Part shown: one piece after another, positions 43,571-52,381 of the stretch
Numbering within the stretch: the first letter of the stretch is position 1
How the letters are laid out: every line of letters begins with the position of its first letter
From: Boseongicola aestuarii
GTDB taxonomy: Bacteria; Pseudomonadota; Alphaproteobacteria; Rhodobacterales; Rhodobacteraceae
Length of the DNA: 64,000 bases
NCBI RefSeq assembly: GCF_900184815.1
Contig: NZ_FXXQ01000002.1
Location: forward strand, 372,001-436,000
Direction of reading: 5' to 3'
Notes under the pieces: model-generated
Told to the model about the DNA's origin: nothing
What the model saw: the letters and a program-made list of their open reading frames with translations, nothing else
Databases searched by the model: none
Made by a program: the position numbers and the translations under genes

Positions 43571-44893
43571 TTACGCCAGCGCGACTTCGGCGGCGGCACC
43601 GGTTCGCAGCAACCGCTCTTCTGAAGGCCCCTGAAACAGGATGCCGCAGGACGGCACGCCTGTCGGCAATGTCAGACCCGCAAGACCCATCAGGTTGCCA
43701 ATGCGCGTGTTTTGAAGGGTCAAAAGGTTCTCGGAGACAAACAGATCGTCGTCTTGCGCAACGGCCTCCAGTTTAGGCGGCAAGATCGGTACGGTTGGCA
43801 GTATCACGGCGTCATAGCCTGCAGTGGCGGCCGCATATTCGGCGCGCAAGATGTCCAGCCGTTGCCAACCGGCGACGAGGTCAGCCGCGGAAATGGCGGC
43901 TCCACCCCTGAAACGTTCGCGTACCAACGGATACATCGCATCCGGATTGGCCTCAATACGGGTTTTCCAGGTGCCATAGGCTTCGGGCGCAAAGAGCACG
44001 CCGGCAAGCCCCATCGCCTCTGCCACGCAGTCCAGTTCGATAGCCTCGATCGATGCACCAGCGACTTCCAGGCGCTCAACTGCACTTTCAAACGCGCCGC
44101 GCGGTCTATCGCGCAAGTTCTCGAAGGCACTTGTTGTGAGGATAGCAAGCCGCAAGCCGCGCAGTGTCGTGCCGGACAACGAGGCTGTGTTGTCGCCACC
44201 CATCACGGCAAGCAACAATGCAGCGTCCTCGACCGTACGACAGAGAGGGCCAACCGTATCAAACCGCGCACAAAGGGGTACCACACCTTCTAGAGACAAA
44301 CGCCCCGGCGCGGTTTTCAAGCCCACAAGATCATTCCAAGCAGCAGGCGCGCGCACCGATCCACCGGTGTCCGAACCGATACCGGCCGCAGCCAATCCGA
44401 AGGCGACAGATGTCGCCGCCCCGGATGACGAGCCGCCTGATACCGCATCGTTGTCATTCACGCAGGGTGGAGACTGGGTCATTGGGTTCAGCCCGAGGCC
44501 CGAAAAGGCCAATTCGGTCATATGGGTTTTGCCGAGACAGATCAGACCGGCATCCGTTGCGGCCTGAAGGACACGCGCATCGCGGCCCGGAACGCGCCCG
44601 GTCAAAAGGCGCGAGCCAGCCTCGGTCGCCACTCCCGCAGTATCGAACAAGTCCTTCCACGAAATCGGCACTCCATCCAGAGGCGACCGTCGCAACCCCA
44701 TTTTCGCCCGTTCGGATGCTGCTTTGGCTTCAGATCTGGCGCGATCTGCGGTCGTGCGCACGTAAATTCGGTCAGAAAACTGGTGCGCCGGGATGGCAGA
44801 CAGGTAGGTCTCGGTCAGGTCTACCGGGTCGATGTGACCCGCCTCGATCCCGCGACCAAGATCAGCCGCGCTTTCCCAAAGCCATTCGTCCAT
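43571..44893 (-). CDS. Amidase (amidase-signature family)
   Basis: A 440-residue Ser-Ser-Lys hydrolase. The catalytic Lys is in GVPISWKDLFDTAGVATEAGS near 69-89, the Gly/Ser-rich signature VSGGSSSGAATSVAFGLAAAG near 143 and the nucleophilic Ser in IGSDTGGSVRAPAAW near 165; ARFDTVGPLCRTVEDAALLL near 198 and YDAVILPTVPILPP near 340 complete the family pattern. It could hydrolyse a range of amides; nothing indicates a GatA role, since gatB/gatC are absent. GGGAGA upstream supports ATG 44893. Divergent from ubiH-like gene. Confidence 0.9.
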   Translation of the reverse strand: MDEWLWESAADLGRGIEAGHIDPVDLTETYLSAIPAHQFSDRIYVRTTADRARSEAKAASERAKMGLRRSPLDGVPISWKDLFDTAGVATEAGSRLLTGRVPGRDARVLQAATDAGLICLGKTHMTELAFSGLGLNPMTQSPPCVNDNDAVSGGSSSGAATSVAFGLAAAGIGSDTGGSVRAPAAWNDLVGLKTAPGRLSLEGVVPLCARFDTVGPLCRTVEDAALLLAVMGGDNTASLSGTTLRGLRLAILTTSAFENLRDRPRGAFESAVERLEVAGASIEAIELDCVAEAMGLAGVLFAPEAYGTWKTRIEANPDAMYPLVRERFRGGAAISAADLVAGWQRLDILRAEYAAATAGYDAVILPTVPILPPKLEAVAQDDDLFVSENLLTLQNTRIGNLMGLAGLTLPTGVPSCGILFQGPSEERLLRTGAAAEVALA

Positions 44894-44979
44894 GCCTGTC
44901 GTCTCCCTGCACAATCTGGCTGACCGTAGCGGCACGACAACGCATGGACAATGCCACCCGGCCACCCATATCAAGACCC

Positions 44980-46203
44980 ATGAGTTTTGATACAGATATC
45001 CTGATCGCGGGCGGCGGGCTGAACGGCACTTCGCTTGCGCTTGCATTGGCCTCCGCCGGATTTGATGTGACAATCGTCGACCCTCTGCCTGCACCCAAAC
45101 GTGCGGCGGGCGATTTCGATGGACGCGGGTATGCGCTGTCGATTGCCTCGCAGCGCGTCCTGAAAGCCCTTGGAGTCTGGTCCGCAGTCGCTGAAATGAC
45201 GCAGCCGATCCTTGATATCAAGGTGACCGATGGCCGCCCGGGCGAAGGCCCTTCGCCGATGATGCTGGCCTTCGACCATGCCGAAATAGAAGAAGGCCCG
45301 ATGGGTTTTCTCGTCGAGGACCGCCACCTTAGACCCGCCCTATTGCGGGCCGTGGACGATGCCGGGATCACGCAACTCAATGAGCGGCGCGTCGTGGATC
45401 AGGACGCGGATGCGAACGGAATTTCGGTGACATTGGATGATGGCACACTACTTCGCGCGCATTTGCTTATTGGCTGCGACGGCAAGACAAGCAGCGTCGC
45501 CACGCGGGCTGGCATCAAACGCATCGGCTGGCAGTACGGACAGACCGCGCTGGTTTGCGCGATTGAGCACGAAAAGCCGCATGAAGGCACGGCGCACCAG
45601 TTCTTTATGCCGTCTGGACCTCTTGCGATCCTGCCGCTGACCGGGAACCGCGCGTCGATTGTGTGGACAGAAAAATCCGAACGTGCGGCTGAGATCCAAA
45701 TGCTCAGCGACGCCGAGTATCTCGACGTGCTGCGGCCTCGTTTCGGGGATTTCCTCGGAGATATATCGCTTGCCGGAAAACGGTTCAGCTATCCCTTGGG
45801 GTTGTCGCTTGCGCAGAATTTTATTGGGCCGCGCGTCGCGCTGGTTGGTGATGCGGCGCATTCCGTACATCCGATTGCCGGCCAGGGACTGAACGCCGGT
45901 TTGAAGGACGTGGCCGCTTTGGCCGAAGTTCTGGCCGACGCGATCCGGTGCGGTGAGGACGTCGGTCGCGCTGACGTCCTGCTGCGCTATCGGCAATGGC
46001 GTCGCTTTGACACAGCGACGCTTGCGATTGCGACGGATGGCTTCAATAGATTGTTTTCAAACGACAATAGCCTGCTTCGCACGATCCGCGATCTGGGTCT
46101 GGGGGCCGCGAACGCCCTGCCCGGCCTAAGGCGCAGTCTGATCAGAGAAGCGGCCGGATTGACGGGTGACCTGCCACGACTTGCCAAGGGGCAACCACTC
46201 TAG
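44980..46203 (+). CDS. UbiH/UbiF/COQ6-family FAD-dependent hydroxylase
   Basis: A 407-residue flavoprotein monooxygenase likely acting in ubiquinone ring hydroxylation. FAD-binding [20 protein letters not shown] lies at 5-24, the DG motif [18 protein letters not shown] near 157, and the second FAD motif [20 protein letters not shown] near 286-305. [20 protein letters not shown] near 46 is the UbiH/COQ6 signature. ATG 44980 opens the Rossmann strand; the frame runs upstream to 44164, antisense to the amidase, and that extension is spurious. Its stop overlaps the end of the convergent Trm112-like gene. Confidence 0.92.
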   Translation: MSFDTDILIAGGGLNGTSLALALASAGFDVTIVDPLPAPKRAAGDFDGRGYALSIASQRVLKALGVWSAVAEMTQPILDIKVTDGRPGEGPSPMMLAFDHAEIEEGPMGFLVEDRHLRPALLRAVDDAGITQLNERRVVDQDADANGISVTLDDGTLLRAHLLIGCDGKTSSVATRAGIKRIGWQYGQTALVCAIEHEKPHEGTAHQFFMPSGPLAILPLTGNRASIVWTEKSERAAEIQMLSDAEYLDVLRPRFGDFLGDISLAGKRFSYPLGLSLAQNFIGPRVALVGDAAHSVHPIAGQGLNAGLKDVAALAEVLADAIRCGEDVGRADVLLRYRQWRRFDTATLAIATDGFNRLFSNDNSLLRTIRDLGLGAANALPGLRRSLIREAAGLTGDLPRLAKGQPL

Positions 46204-46379
46204 TCGAGTTTTCGGGCCTCATCGACGAGCATGATCGGGATGCCATTGCGGATCGGATAAGCCAGATGCGCGGCTTTCGATACCAACTCCTGCGTTTTGG
46301 AATCGTAGGTCAGTTGGGCGCGGGTCTGCGGACAGACCAGGACTTCAAGCATCCGGCGGTCGAACTTGGTCTCACTCAT
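46200..46379 (-). CDS. Trm112-family (UPF0434) zinc-finger-like protein
   Basis: A 59-residue protein: [20 protein letters not shown], then [20 protein letters not shown] and [17 protein letters not shown]. The pattern L-E-x-L-V-C-P-x-x-x-x-x-L and A-Y-P-I-x-x-G-I-P-x-M-L is diagnostic of the Trm112/YcaR family, small partners of methyltransferases. Only the first Cys of the zinc set is present. The ATG overlaps the stop of the LON-domain gene (ATGA), and the stop overlaps that of ubiH-like gene, so it is squeezed between two genes and easily missed because of its size. Confidence 0.9.
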   Translation of the reverse strand: MSETKFDRRMLEVLVCPQTRAQLTYDSKTQELVSKAAHLAYPIRNGIPIMLVDEARKLD

Positions 46380-47020
46380 TGCAGTGCATCTTCGGCACCG
46401 CCACCACGCATCGCGAATTCGATCAACGTCATCAGTGTTTCGCGACGGGTCAGTAGGGATGGCGCTTCAAGCAGCGCCTGCTTGTCTTCCGGCTCGAATG
46501 GACAAAGCATCGACAGAGAATTAATCAGCAATTCATCTTCAGCTTCCTTCAACGACTCCCAGTCGGTCTGAAGACCTTCCGTCTCGAAATAGCGGTTAAG
46601 TGAAGCGAAAAACGCGTCGCGATCGAATTTCGGGTCATGTTCGCTTGAGCCAAGGTCGCGATCGAAACCGCTCCAGTTTACTTTGCAGCGGCGATAAGGC
46701 GTGAAACCTTCGACTTCCTCGATCACGCGAAAGCGGCTTATGCCAGTCAAAGTGACCATATAGCGACCATCGTCGGTTTCCGTAAACGACGTTAGTCGGC
46801 CCGCGCAGCCAATCGACTGCAGCGTTGACGACCCGGCGGGCGCACCTTCACGCGGCTGGATCATCCCGATGATACGATCGGTTGTCTTCAAGGTGTCGTC
46901 CAGCATTGCGAGGTAGCGCGGCTCGAAGATGTGTAACGGCAACCGCGCGCGCGGCAGCAAGAGCGCTCCGGGGAGCGGGAATACCGGGATGGTCTCGGGC
47001 AGGTCGGACTTTGGAAACAT
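46376..47020 (-). CDS. LON peptidase substrate-binding-domain protein
   Basis: A 214-residue protein consisting of the N-terminal LON (PUA-like) domain only, without AAA or protease parts. [29 protein letters not shown] (residues 12-40) is the family hallmark, followed by [29 protein letters not shown] near 70-98 and helical [25 protein letters not shown]. Function is unknown. Translationally coupled to the downstream Trm112 gene and 25 bases behind the thioredoxin-TPR gene. Confidence 0.9.
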   Translation of the reverse strand: MFPKSDLPETIPVFPLPGALLLPRARLPLHIFEPRYLAMLDDTLKTTDRIIGMIQPREGAPAGSSTLQSIGCAGRLTSFTETDDGRYMVTLTGISRFRVIEEVEGFTPYRRCKVNWSGFDRDLGSSEHDPKFDRDAFFASLNRYFETEGLQTDWESLKEAEDELLINSLSMLCPFEPEDKQALLEAPSLLTRRETLMTLIEFAMRGGGAEDALQ

Positions 47021-47045
47021 GATTTACACCTAGCCCATTTCCGCT

Positions 47046-47963
47046 TTAGGCAAAGATCATCGACGAGAGTTTACGTCTGCCGTTCAACACAACTGGATCG
47101 TTTGGCTTCAGAGCTTCGAAAATCGTGAACAGTTGCGTTTTCGCGGCGCCGTCATTCCATTCCCGGTCCCGTCGGAAGCTGTCGAGCAATTCGGCCACGG
47201 CTGCTTCAGCGTCGCCCGCGGCGTAAAGGGCCTGCGCCAGGTCGAACCGCGCCTGAAGATCATCGGGGTTCGCCTCAACCGCAGCGCGTAGTTCCGCGAC
47301 CGGTCCCGCGTTCGCGGCTTGCCGCGCGAGTTCAAGCTGAGCACGCGCGGCTTCGATTTCCGGCGCCGAGGACAGTTTGTCTGGCACAGCAAGAAGAACA
47401 CGCGCGGCCTCATCGACCTGATCCAGAGCAAGATGCGCGCGCGCCAATCCGCCGTAAGCCGCTGCATTTTGGGGATCTTCTTCCAGAACGGCGGCGAAAA
47501 CCGAAGCGGCATCGGCCGCCGCGCCTTGCTCAAGCATTGTTTCTGCAGTCTCCAGGGCTTCGCCCAGACCGCCTCCGACTTCTCCACCCGAGGCTTCGAT
47601 GACCTTGTCGATGAACGCCTTGATGTCCGAAGGTGGCAAGGCCCCCTGAAATGCGTCAATCGGCTGGCCCTTCCAGAACGCGTATACGGTTGGAAGCGAC
47701 TGAACCCGCAACTGCTGCGCAATTTGAGGGTTCTCGTCCACGTTCACCTTGACCAGCTTAACGGCGCCTTCTGCGTTCGTGACAGCGGCCTCGATGGCCG
47801 GAGTCAATTGGCGGCATGGCCCGCACCACGGTGCCCAGAAATCCACGATGACTGGAACGGCCTGACTGGCATCCACCACATCGGCCATGAAAGTGGCTTC
47901 GGTGCCGTCTTTGATCAGGTCGCCCGAAGGCGCTGCAGATGCGGTTGGGTTCAGTTCAAGCAT
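47046..47963 (-). CDS. CnoX/YbbN-like thioredoxin with TPR region
   Basis: A 305-residue protein with an N-terminal thioredoxin domain (residues 20-125) carrying the intact active site PVIVDFWAPWCGPCRQLTPA near 47-66 and cis-Pro SLPTVYAFWKG, then a helical TPR-like region with AAAYGGLARAHLALDQVDEAARVLL and QARFDLAQALYAAGDAEAAV. This is the layout of the chaperedoxin CnoX; an active WCGPC makes it more thioredoxin-like than the Escherichia coli protein (SxxC). ATG 47963 is chosen over the longer start at 48020. Heads the CnoX-LON-Trm112 operon. Confidence 0.9.
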   Translation of the reverse strand: MLELNPTASAAPSGDLIKDGTEATFMADVVDASQAVPVIVDFWAPWCGPCRQLTPAIEAAVTNAEGAVKLVKVNVDENPQIAQQLRVQSLPTVYAFWKGQPIDAFQGALPPSDIKAFIDKVIEASGGEVGGGLGEALETAETMLEQGAAADAASVFAAVLEEDPQNAAAYGGLARAHLALDQVDEAARVLLAVPDKLSSAPEIEAARAQLELARQAANAGPVAELRAAVEANPDDLQARFDLAQALYAAGDAEAAVAELLDSFRRDREWNDGAAKTQLFTIFEALKPNDPVVLNGRRKLSSMIFA

Positions 47964-48038
47964 TGTCGTCCCCAGTGTTATGAGATGCGCTATATATGCG
48001 AACGATTGCGAAAAGACCAAGGGGTGGCGATTGGTTTT

Positions 48039-48365
48039 TCAGCCTGATTGCCTAGCCAAGAGCTGTGCCTTTTGTGCTTTCGTCAAGGGCAAGCACCCTG
48101 TCAATCCTGCCGGAAGGACAAGCCAGGCTCCGGCGTCGTAAAGCGCCCGCGTGCCGCCCGTCGCGTTTACGACCGTCAGCCGAAAGCGCTCGAGGGCAAG
48201 AATGGACGTGTCGTCTGGCAGGTCTGCCAGCAGCTCGGGCGATGGGAAAAAGACCACAGCAGCGGGGGCAACGTCGGAAAGAAGCATCACTGTCGCCATG
48301 ATTGCGATCCAGCCGATAAAGACCACGGCCAACGCAAAGGCAGTGCGCTTAATAGTCGTGAACAT
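48039..48365 (-). CDS. Small membrane-anchored protein, unknown
   Basis: A 108-residue protein with one N-terminal membrane helix (AFALAVVFIGWIAIMATVML, residues 9-28) and a soluble domain: APAAVVFFPSPELLADLPDD, SILALERFRLTVVNATGGT, LYDAGAWLVLPAGLTGCLPL. I do not recognise a family. It overlaps the end of the upstream 349-residue gene by 17 bases, making it the last member of the four-gene flavin-oxidase unit. The 'FxPSPELLADLPxxxxILxxxRxxxxV' layout looks like a small periplasmic receptor-type domain, but that is a guess. Confidence 0.75.
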   Translation of the reverse strand: MFTTIKRTAFALAVVFIGWIAIMATVMLLSDVAPAAVVFFPSPELLADLPDDTSILALERFRLTVVNATGGTRALYDAGAWLVLPAGLTGCLPLTKAQKAQLLARQSG

Positions 48366-49398
48366 GTTCCAAGGTTAGTCCATTCAGGTCACGCAAGCGA
48401 GCCGCGAGACCTGCGACAGGGACGACAATCAGATGGCGGAAGTCCGCATAACCCTGACGCGGAAAGCTATTGATGGCGCCTTCCGCAGAGGGCTTCTCTG
48501 AAAGGGCGGTAATCAATATCTCATCGTTTCCTGCAATCTCAAGGATATCAGCCCCATCCAGCGCAAGTCGTTCGAGTATACGCGTATAAACGCGGTATCG
48601 CTCGGTTTCGATTTCAATTCCGTCGCCAAGCGGGCCGATAACCGTGACGCCTTCGATCTGAGACAAGTCCTGTGTGGACAGGCCGGAGACGACCGATCTG
48701 AGCCTTGGCTCGTCTGTCCCGACCTCGGCAACCGCAGCCGCAATCACACGGGCATAAGCGGCCTTGGCCCGGTATTCAGCGCCAAGCGCAAACCGGCGCT
48801 CCTTGTCGCGAAGGCTGCCGCCCGCAGACTGACGCAGAGCTTCGGCATCAGCAGCGAAATCCCATTTGTACCAAGGGTTTTGCTGCAGGAAAGCGGCGTA
48901 TTCAGCCGCTTGTGCGGCGCCGAGATCATCCAGCGGTGCACGCGCGGACCCACGAAGCAGTACGGCCAGTCGTCCGAGTGTTTCCTCATAGCCAGCCTTT
49001 GCAAGCAGTTCGACGGTGAAGCTGACCCCGATTGTGTAAATCGTGGCCTTTGTCTCTACGGTGACACCGCCCATGCTGGCCGCAGCCTGCGTGAGCGGGC
49101 AAAGCGTCGTCCAGAATCCGGAGATTGCGCGAAGATAGGCGAAGTCATGCGGTTCACCTTCCGCGATGACAGCGGCGTAGTCGTCATAAGCGTGCACGAT
49201 GTGCCATTCGGGATAGGTCAAAAGAGTGCGGCTTTCGGCGCGGCGCCATTCCGGGGCGATCAGGGGCTGCTGTCCGGTCTGATCGATTGTATCACCCCGG
49301 CAGGCGACCTCGACGTAGACCGGAGGAGCCGCGAGCGCGATTACAATGACGCCTAGAGCGAGCAAAAGCCGCCTGAGCCACCGCCAGACGAAGTTCAT
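48349..49398 (-). CDS. Membrane-anchored conserved protein of unknown function
   Basis: A 349-residue protein. A basic N-terminus and one helix (LLLALGVIVIALAAPPVYVE, residues 10-30) anchor it, and the rest is soluble, probably periplasmic. The stretch LLTYPEWHIVHAYDDYAAVI near 55-74 is striking and strongly conserved-looking; GFWTTLCPLTQAA, TIYTIGVSFTVELLAKAGYEETLGRLAVLLRG and a C-terminal LRDLNGLTLEHVHDY follow. I recall similar uncharacterised proteins but no named family. Overlaps both neighbours (four bases with the 134-residue gene, 17 with the downstream one). Its soluble domain is the likely partner of the flavin oxidase (inference). Confidence 0.8.
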   Translation of the reverse strand: MNFVWRWLRRLLLALGVIVIALAAPPVYVEVACRGDTIDQTGQQPLIAPEWRRAESRTLLTYPEWHIVHAYDDYAAVIAEGEPHDFAYLRAISGFWTTLCPLTQAAASMGGVTVETKATIYTIGVSFTVELLAKAGYEETLGRLAVLLRGSARAPLDDLGAAQAAEYAAFLQQNPWYKWDFAADAEALRQSAGGSLRDKERRFALGAEYRAKAAYARVIAAAVAEVGTDEPRLRSVVSGLSTQDLSQIEGVTVIGPLGDGIEIETERYRVYTRILERLALDGADILEIAGNDEILITALSEKPSAEGAINSFPRQGYADFRHLIVVPVAGLAARLRDLNGLTLEHVHDY

Positions 49399-49799
49399 CT
49401 GCTGCGTCCCACAAACATCCCCGAGGCCAGTGCGATGCCACCAAGGCCGATATGCGGCAGGTTGGCCAGAATCTTGAAACCGAATGGCAAGTTCTGGAAA
49501 CCATAGTTGAAGATGCCGAAGTCGAGGTAGCCCGAGCCCGTGATCAGACCGAGAAATCCATCTCCGAAGTAGAGTGTTCCGAATATCAGCAGGAACTGCC
49601 GGGCGGCGTGGCGGGACATAAGACCCGCAACCAGCGCCCAAATCGCCGAGGCCAGATGCAGAGCGTCGTCAAAGATATCCAGCGCAAATACGCCGAACGC
49701 GACACCGTCGGCGTCCGTGACGCCCGGTATATAATTCAGCGACGCTGCGCCAAGCAGAACGACGAAGAAACCAACGGCGATCTTCTGCTGACTTGTCAT
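49395..49799 (-). CDS. Four-helix membrane protein of unknown function
   Basis: A 134-residue integral membrane protein with about four helices: KIAVGFFVVLLGAASLNYIP, LHLASAIWALVAGLM, RQFLLIFGTLYFGDGFLGLI, LPHIGLGGIALASGMFVG. Gly and aromatic residues within the helices (LYFGDGFLGLITGSGYLDFG) and a His in the last suggest possible quinone or haem contacts, but nothing diagnostic. It resembles DUF4383-type proteins. It overlaps the flavin-oxidase gene at its start (ATGA) and the 349-residue gene at its end, so the three are tightly coupled. Confidence 0.78.
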   Translation of the reverse strand: MTSQQKIAVGFFVVLLGAASLNYIPGVTDADGVAFGVFALDIFDDALHLASAIWALVAGLMSRHAARQFLLIFGTLYFGDGFLGLITGSGYLDFGIFNYGFQNLPFGFKILANLPHIGLGGIALASGMFVGRSR

Positions 49800-51286
49800 G
49801 CCATATCCGCCAGATAACGGTCCCAGAAACCATTACGGAACACCAGATCGGGGTCGTAGAATTTCTTTTCGGTCACGAATGTCTCGGCGTTGGGATAAGC
49901 CCGCCGAAACTGGTCGGCCGTCGCATGTGGCCGATACGGCAGATAATAAGTACCACCCATATCCAAAACGCGGTCGATCAGATCGCGTGTCATGCGAGCG
50001 TGGTCGGCTTCCGCGCGCTGTGTCATTTCCTGGCTGAAAAGCATCACACAGGCGATGCGCGGGGCGGGTGCATAGGACAACACGCTTTCCGAGTCACCAC
50101 CGACGTAGCGCAGCGTGATATTCAAGAGTTCTTGATAGCTGGAGGGGATAACCTCCTGACATGCGGTCACAAAATCGACGAAACGTCCCGGAGGCACAAA
50201 ATACTCATGCAGGATGTCCGTGCGCGTCGGGTCGTTGTCATCCAGGGTCGCAACCGGCTCGTTGATCAGCGAATTGCGGGTCACCGACCCACCTGCGATT
50301 GTCGGACCAATGCCGGTCTCGAACAGCCACCGCAGATCCTTAGCCGTCTCATTGCCGACCTGCGCGCGGAAGACGTGGCGGGACAACCGGCTGAGGGTGC
50401 TGGAACCACTGTCAGGAGGAACAAAGCTTTGGTCCTGTGCCTCGCGGTAGGTGATCATCATGGCGTCTTCGAAGAAAGTCTCGCGGTCGACGTTCAGGCG
50501 ACCATAGGCCATGTTCACGTCTCCGGATTCGATGGTGCCGACAAAAAACTGCGCAAAGTCCCGCGACGGCATTTTACGGAATGTCGGTTCAAGATTGATG
50601 TTGGGTTCGGTTTCGACCTCCAGTTCGATGACCGCCCCGGTGAGGCCGTAGCCGCCCATCGTGGCGAAGAACAGAGGGGCGTTTTCGGTGCGGGAACAAC
50701 GCACAAGCTCGCCGTCGGGGCGCACCATGAAGATGCTGCGCACGGTGGCACCCATGGGGCCGTGGGGGACTGGCCACCCGTGGGCATTGACGCAGAAGGT
50801 CGCCGCGACCCCAAAGTCGTTGTTGGACTGCATGACCTTCGGGCCGAATCCAAGTGGGTCAAGCGCACGGATAACGTGGCTCCACCGGGCACCAGCGTGG
50901 ACACGATAGGTCTGGTCTCCGGCGTTGATCTGGGTGAAGCCGTTGTTGAACGTCATGGCATGACCGCCCGCCGGAATGGCGTGACCGCCCATCGAGTGAC
51001 GGGCTGCGCCGATGTTGACAGGTCGGTTGTTTTCACGAGCTTCGGTGATCTCGGCACGTATCTTGTCGGCAAGGATTTCGGTCGGATTTTCAATCGCGAT
51101 CGTATGGCGGAAGATCTGGGTTTCGTTGAGAAAACTGGCGTCGTTCAGCGTGCCCTCTGCACCCGTGGGTTGCAGGGGTGTGGTGCCTGCGAGGGAGGGG
51201 CTTTTAGAGGAGAATTTGGCGCCTGCAATCCCTCCTATGATTCCGCCGCCGGCCAGCAGGATCGCGCGTCTTGTCAGTTCGCCCAT
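49796..51286 (-). CDS. FAD-binding (PCMH-type) oxidase with signal sequence
   Basis: A 496-residue flavoprotein. The N-terminus GELTRRAILLAGGGIIGGIAG is a Tat-like leader (RR followed by a hydrophobic stretch). The FAD-binding_4 domain spans about 60-240: NIGAARHSMGGHAIPAGGHAM holds the usual His (possible covalent FAD site), NNDFGVAATFCVNAHGWPV and GATVRSIFMVRPDGELV follow. The C-terminal half (QSFVPPDSG to RYLADMA) resembles the sugar-lactone/alcohol oxidase cap, including the terminal KKFYDPDLVFRNGFWDRYL. It would oxidise a small alcohol or lactone outside the inner membrane. It is the first gene of the four-gene unit down to 48039. Confidence 0.87.
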   Translation of the reverse strand: MGELTRRAILLAGGGIIGGIAGAKFSSKSPSLAGTTPLQPTGAEGTLNDASFLNETQIFRHTIAIENPTEILADKIRAEITEARENNRPVNIGAARHSMGGHAIPAGGHAMTFNNGFTQINAGDQTYRVHAGARWSHVIRALDPLGFGPKVMQSNNDFGVAATFCVNAHGWPVPHGPMGATVRSIFMVRPDGELVRCSRTENAPLFFATMGGYGLTGAVIELEVETEPNINLEPTFRKMPSRDFAQFFVGTIESGDVNMAYGRLNVDRETFFEDAMMITYREAQDQSFVPPDSGSSTLSRLSRHVFRAQVGNETAKDLRWLFETGIGPTIAGGSVTRNSLINEPVATLDDNDPTRTDILHEYFVPPGRFVDFVTACQEVIPSSYQELLNITLRYVGGDSESVLSYAPAPRIACVMLFSQEMTQRAEADHARMTRDLIDRVLDMGGTYYLPYRPHATADQFRRAYPNAETFVTEKKFYDPDLVFRNGFWDRYLADMA

Positions 51287-51317
51287 TTGTCGTCCTTCTT
51301 CCTATGCGACAAGCGTA

Positions 51318-52106
51318 CTACAAATCGAATGTGGCAAAAACCGGGGCGTGGTCGCTTGGTTGGTCCCAGCCGCGGGCGGCGCGCAACACGCGGCTGCCGT
51401 GGCCTGCGTTGGCAATGTCGGACGTGGCCCAGATGTGGTCGAGACGGCGACCCTTGTCGGCGTCATCCCAGCCCGGCGAACGGTAGGACCACCAGCTGTA
51501 GAGTGGGCCGTCGGGGATATCCTGGCGGGTGATATCGACCCAGTTGCCCGAGTCCTGGGTTTCGGCGAGGTGTTCAACCTCGATGGGGGTATGGCTGACG
51601 ACTTTCAAAAGTTTCTTGTGATCCCAGACGTCATCCTCACGCGGCGCGATGTTCAGATCGCCGACAAGAATGGCTTTCTTCGGGGCTTGAGCGTGGAAGG
51701 CATCGCGCATTTCGGTGAGGTAATCGAGCTTTTGGCCGAATTTCTCGTTAATCGCGCGATCGGGTTTATCGCCGCCAGCGGGGACGTAAAAGTTATGGAT
51801 TGTCAGACCGTTATCGAGTTTCGCCGCAACGTGCCGAGCATGATTTAGCGATGCATAATCTTCGCCTCCGGCATCTGTAAGGGGCAGTTTCGACAGGATC
51901 GCGACGCCGTTGTAGCCCTTCTGGCCGCGGGCAACCATGTGGGTGTAACCGAGGGCCTGGAAGGCCTCGAACGGGATCTTGTCGACGGGGGATTTGCACT
52001 CCTGAAGGCAGAGAATATCCGGCGATTCCTCCCTCAGAAACTTGCAGACGAGGGGTTCGCGCAGGCGCACGGAGTTGATGTTCCAGGTGGCGAGAGTGAA
52101 GGACAT
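51318..52106 (-). CDS. xth: Exodeoxyribonuclease III
   Basis: A 262-residue Mg-dependent AP endonuclease/3'-exonuclease for base-excision repair. Motifs in order: TLATWNINSVRLR (4-16), ILCLQECKSP (metal Glu, about 32-41), NFYVPAGGD, ILVGDLNIAPREDDVWD (about 145-161), RLDHIWAT (about 216-223) and QPSDHAPVFATF at the end with the catalytic Asp-His. ATG 52106 starts the domain. It sits 31 bases downstream of the flavin-oxidase start region in the opposite sense of order (same strand, upstream of that unit). The second copy of the 11-bp repeat element lies between its start and the EamA gene. Confidence 0.95.
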   Translation of the reverse strand: MSFTLATWNINSVRLREPLVCKFLREESPDILCLQECKSPVDKIPFEAFQALGYTHMVARGQKGYNGVAILSKLPLTDAGGEDYASLNHARHVAAKLDNGLTIHNFYVPAGGDKPDRAINEKFGQKLDYLTEMRDAFHAQAPKKAILVGDLNIAPREDDVWDHKKLLKVVSHTPIEVEHLAETQDSGNWVDITRQDIPDGPLYSWWSYRSPGWDDADKGRRLDHIWATSDIANAGHGSRVLRAARGWDQPSDHAPVFATFDL

Positions 52107-52266
52107 AGGCGCTCCGGGCGAGAGGATTTTCGATGGCGACTTTAACAAGACGCTGCGTCAGGGACCACGGACAATTGTGCGTGCGGTGTGGGAGACCCTG
52201 CAAACGAAACAACATGAGGAAAAAGATTAACGCGCCTGTTTTCAAGGGGTTTTGGGTGAAACGGGC

Positions 52267-52339
52267 AACGTCGGTACAACGTCGGTATCACGTCGGTATT
52301 ACGTCGGTGCGACCGTTCTGGCTGTTCTTGGTGCGTTAA
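52267..52339 (+). repeat. 73-bp intergenic element, copy B: four 11-bp units plus fixed tail
   Basis: Units AACGTCGGTAC (52267-52277), AACGTCGGTAT (52278-52288), CACGTCGGTAT (52289-52299), TACGTCGGTGCGACCGTTC (52300-52318), 14 unconserved bases (52319-52332), GCGTTAA (52333-52339). Compared with copy A, 45 of 52 bases through the tail match, and all of the terminal GCGTTAA; spacing is identical. It lies in the 275-base gap between xth and EamA, which has no gene. Confidence 0.85.
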
Positions 52340-52381
52340 CTCGGGCGCGCGGGGCGGTGACAGGGGGTTAACGCCTGCCGG

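Noticed and set aside
49793-51532. 579-codon open frame antisense to the flavin oxidase gene
   Set aside because: Shadow frame; the minus strand carries a recognisable flavoprotein.
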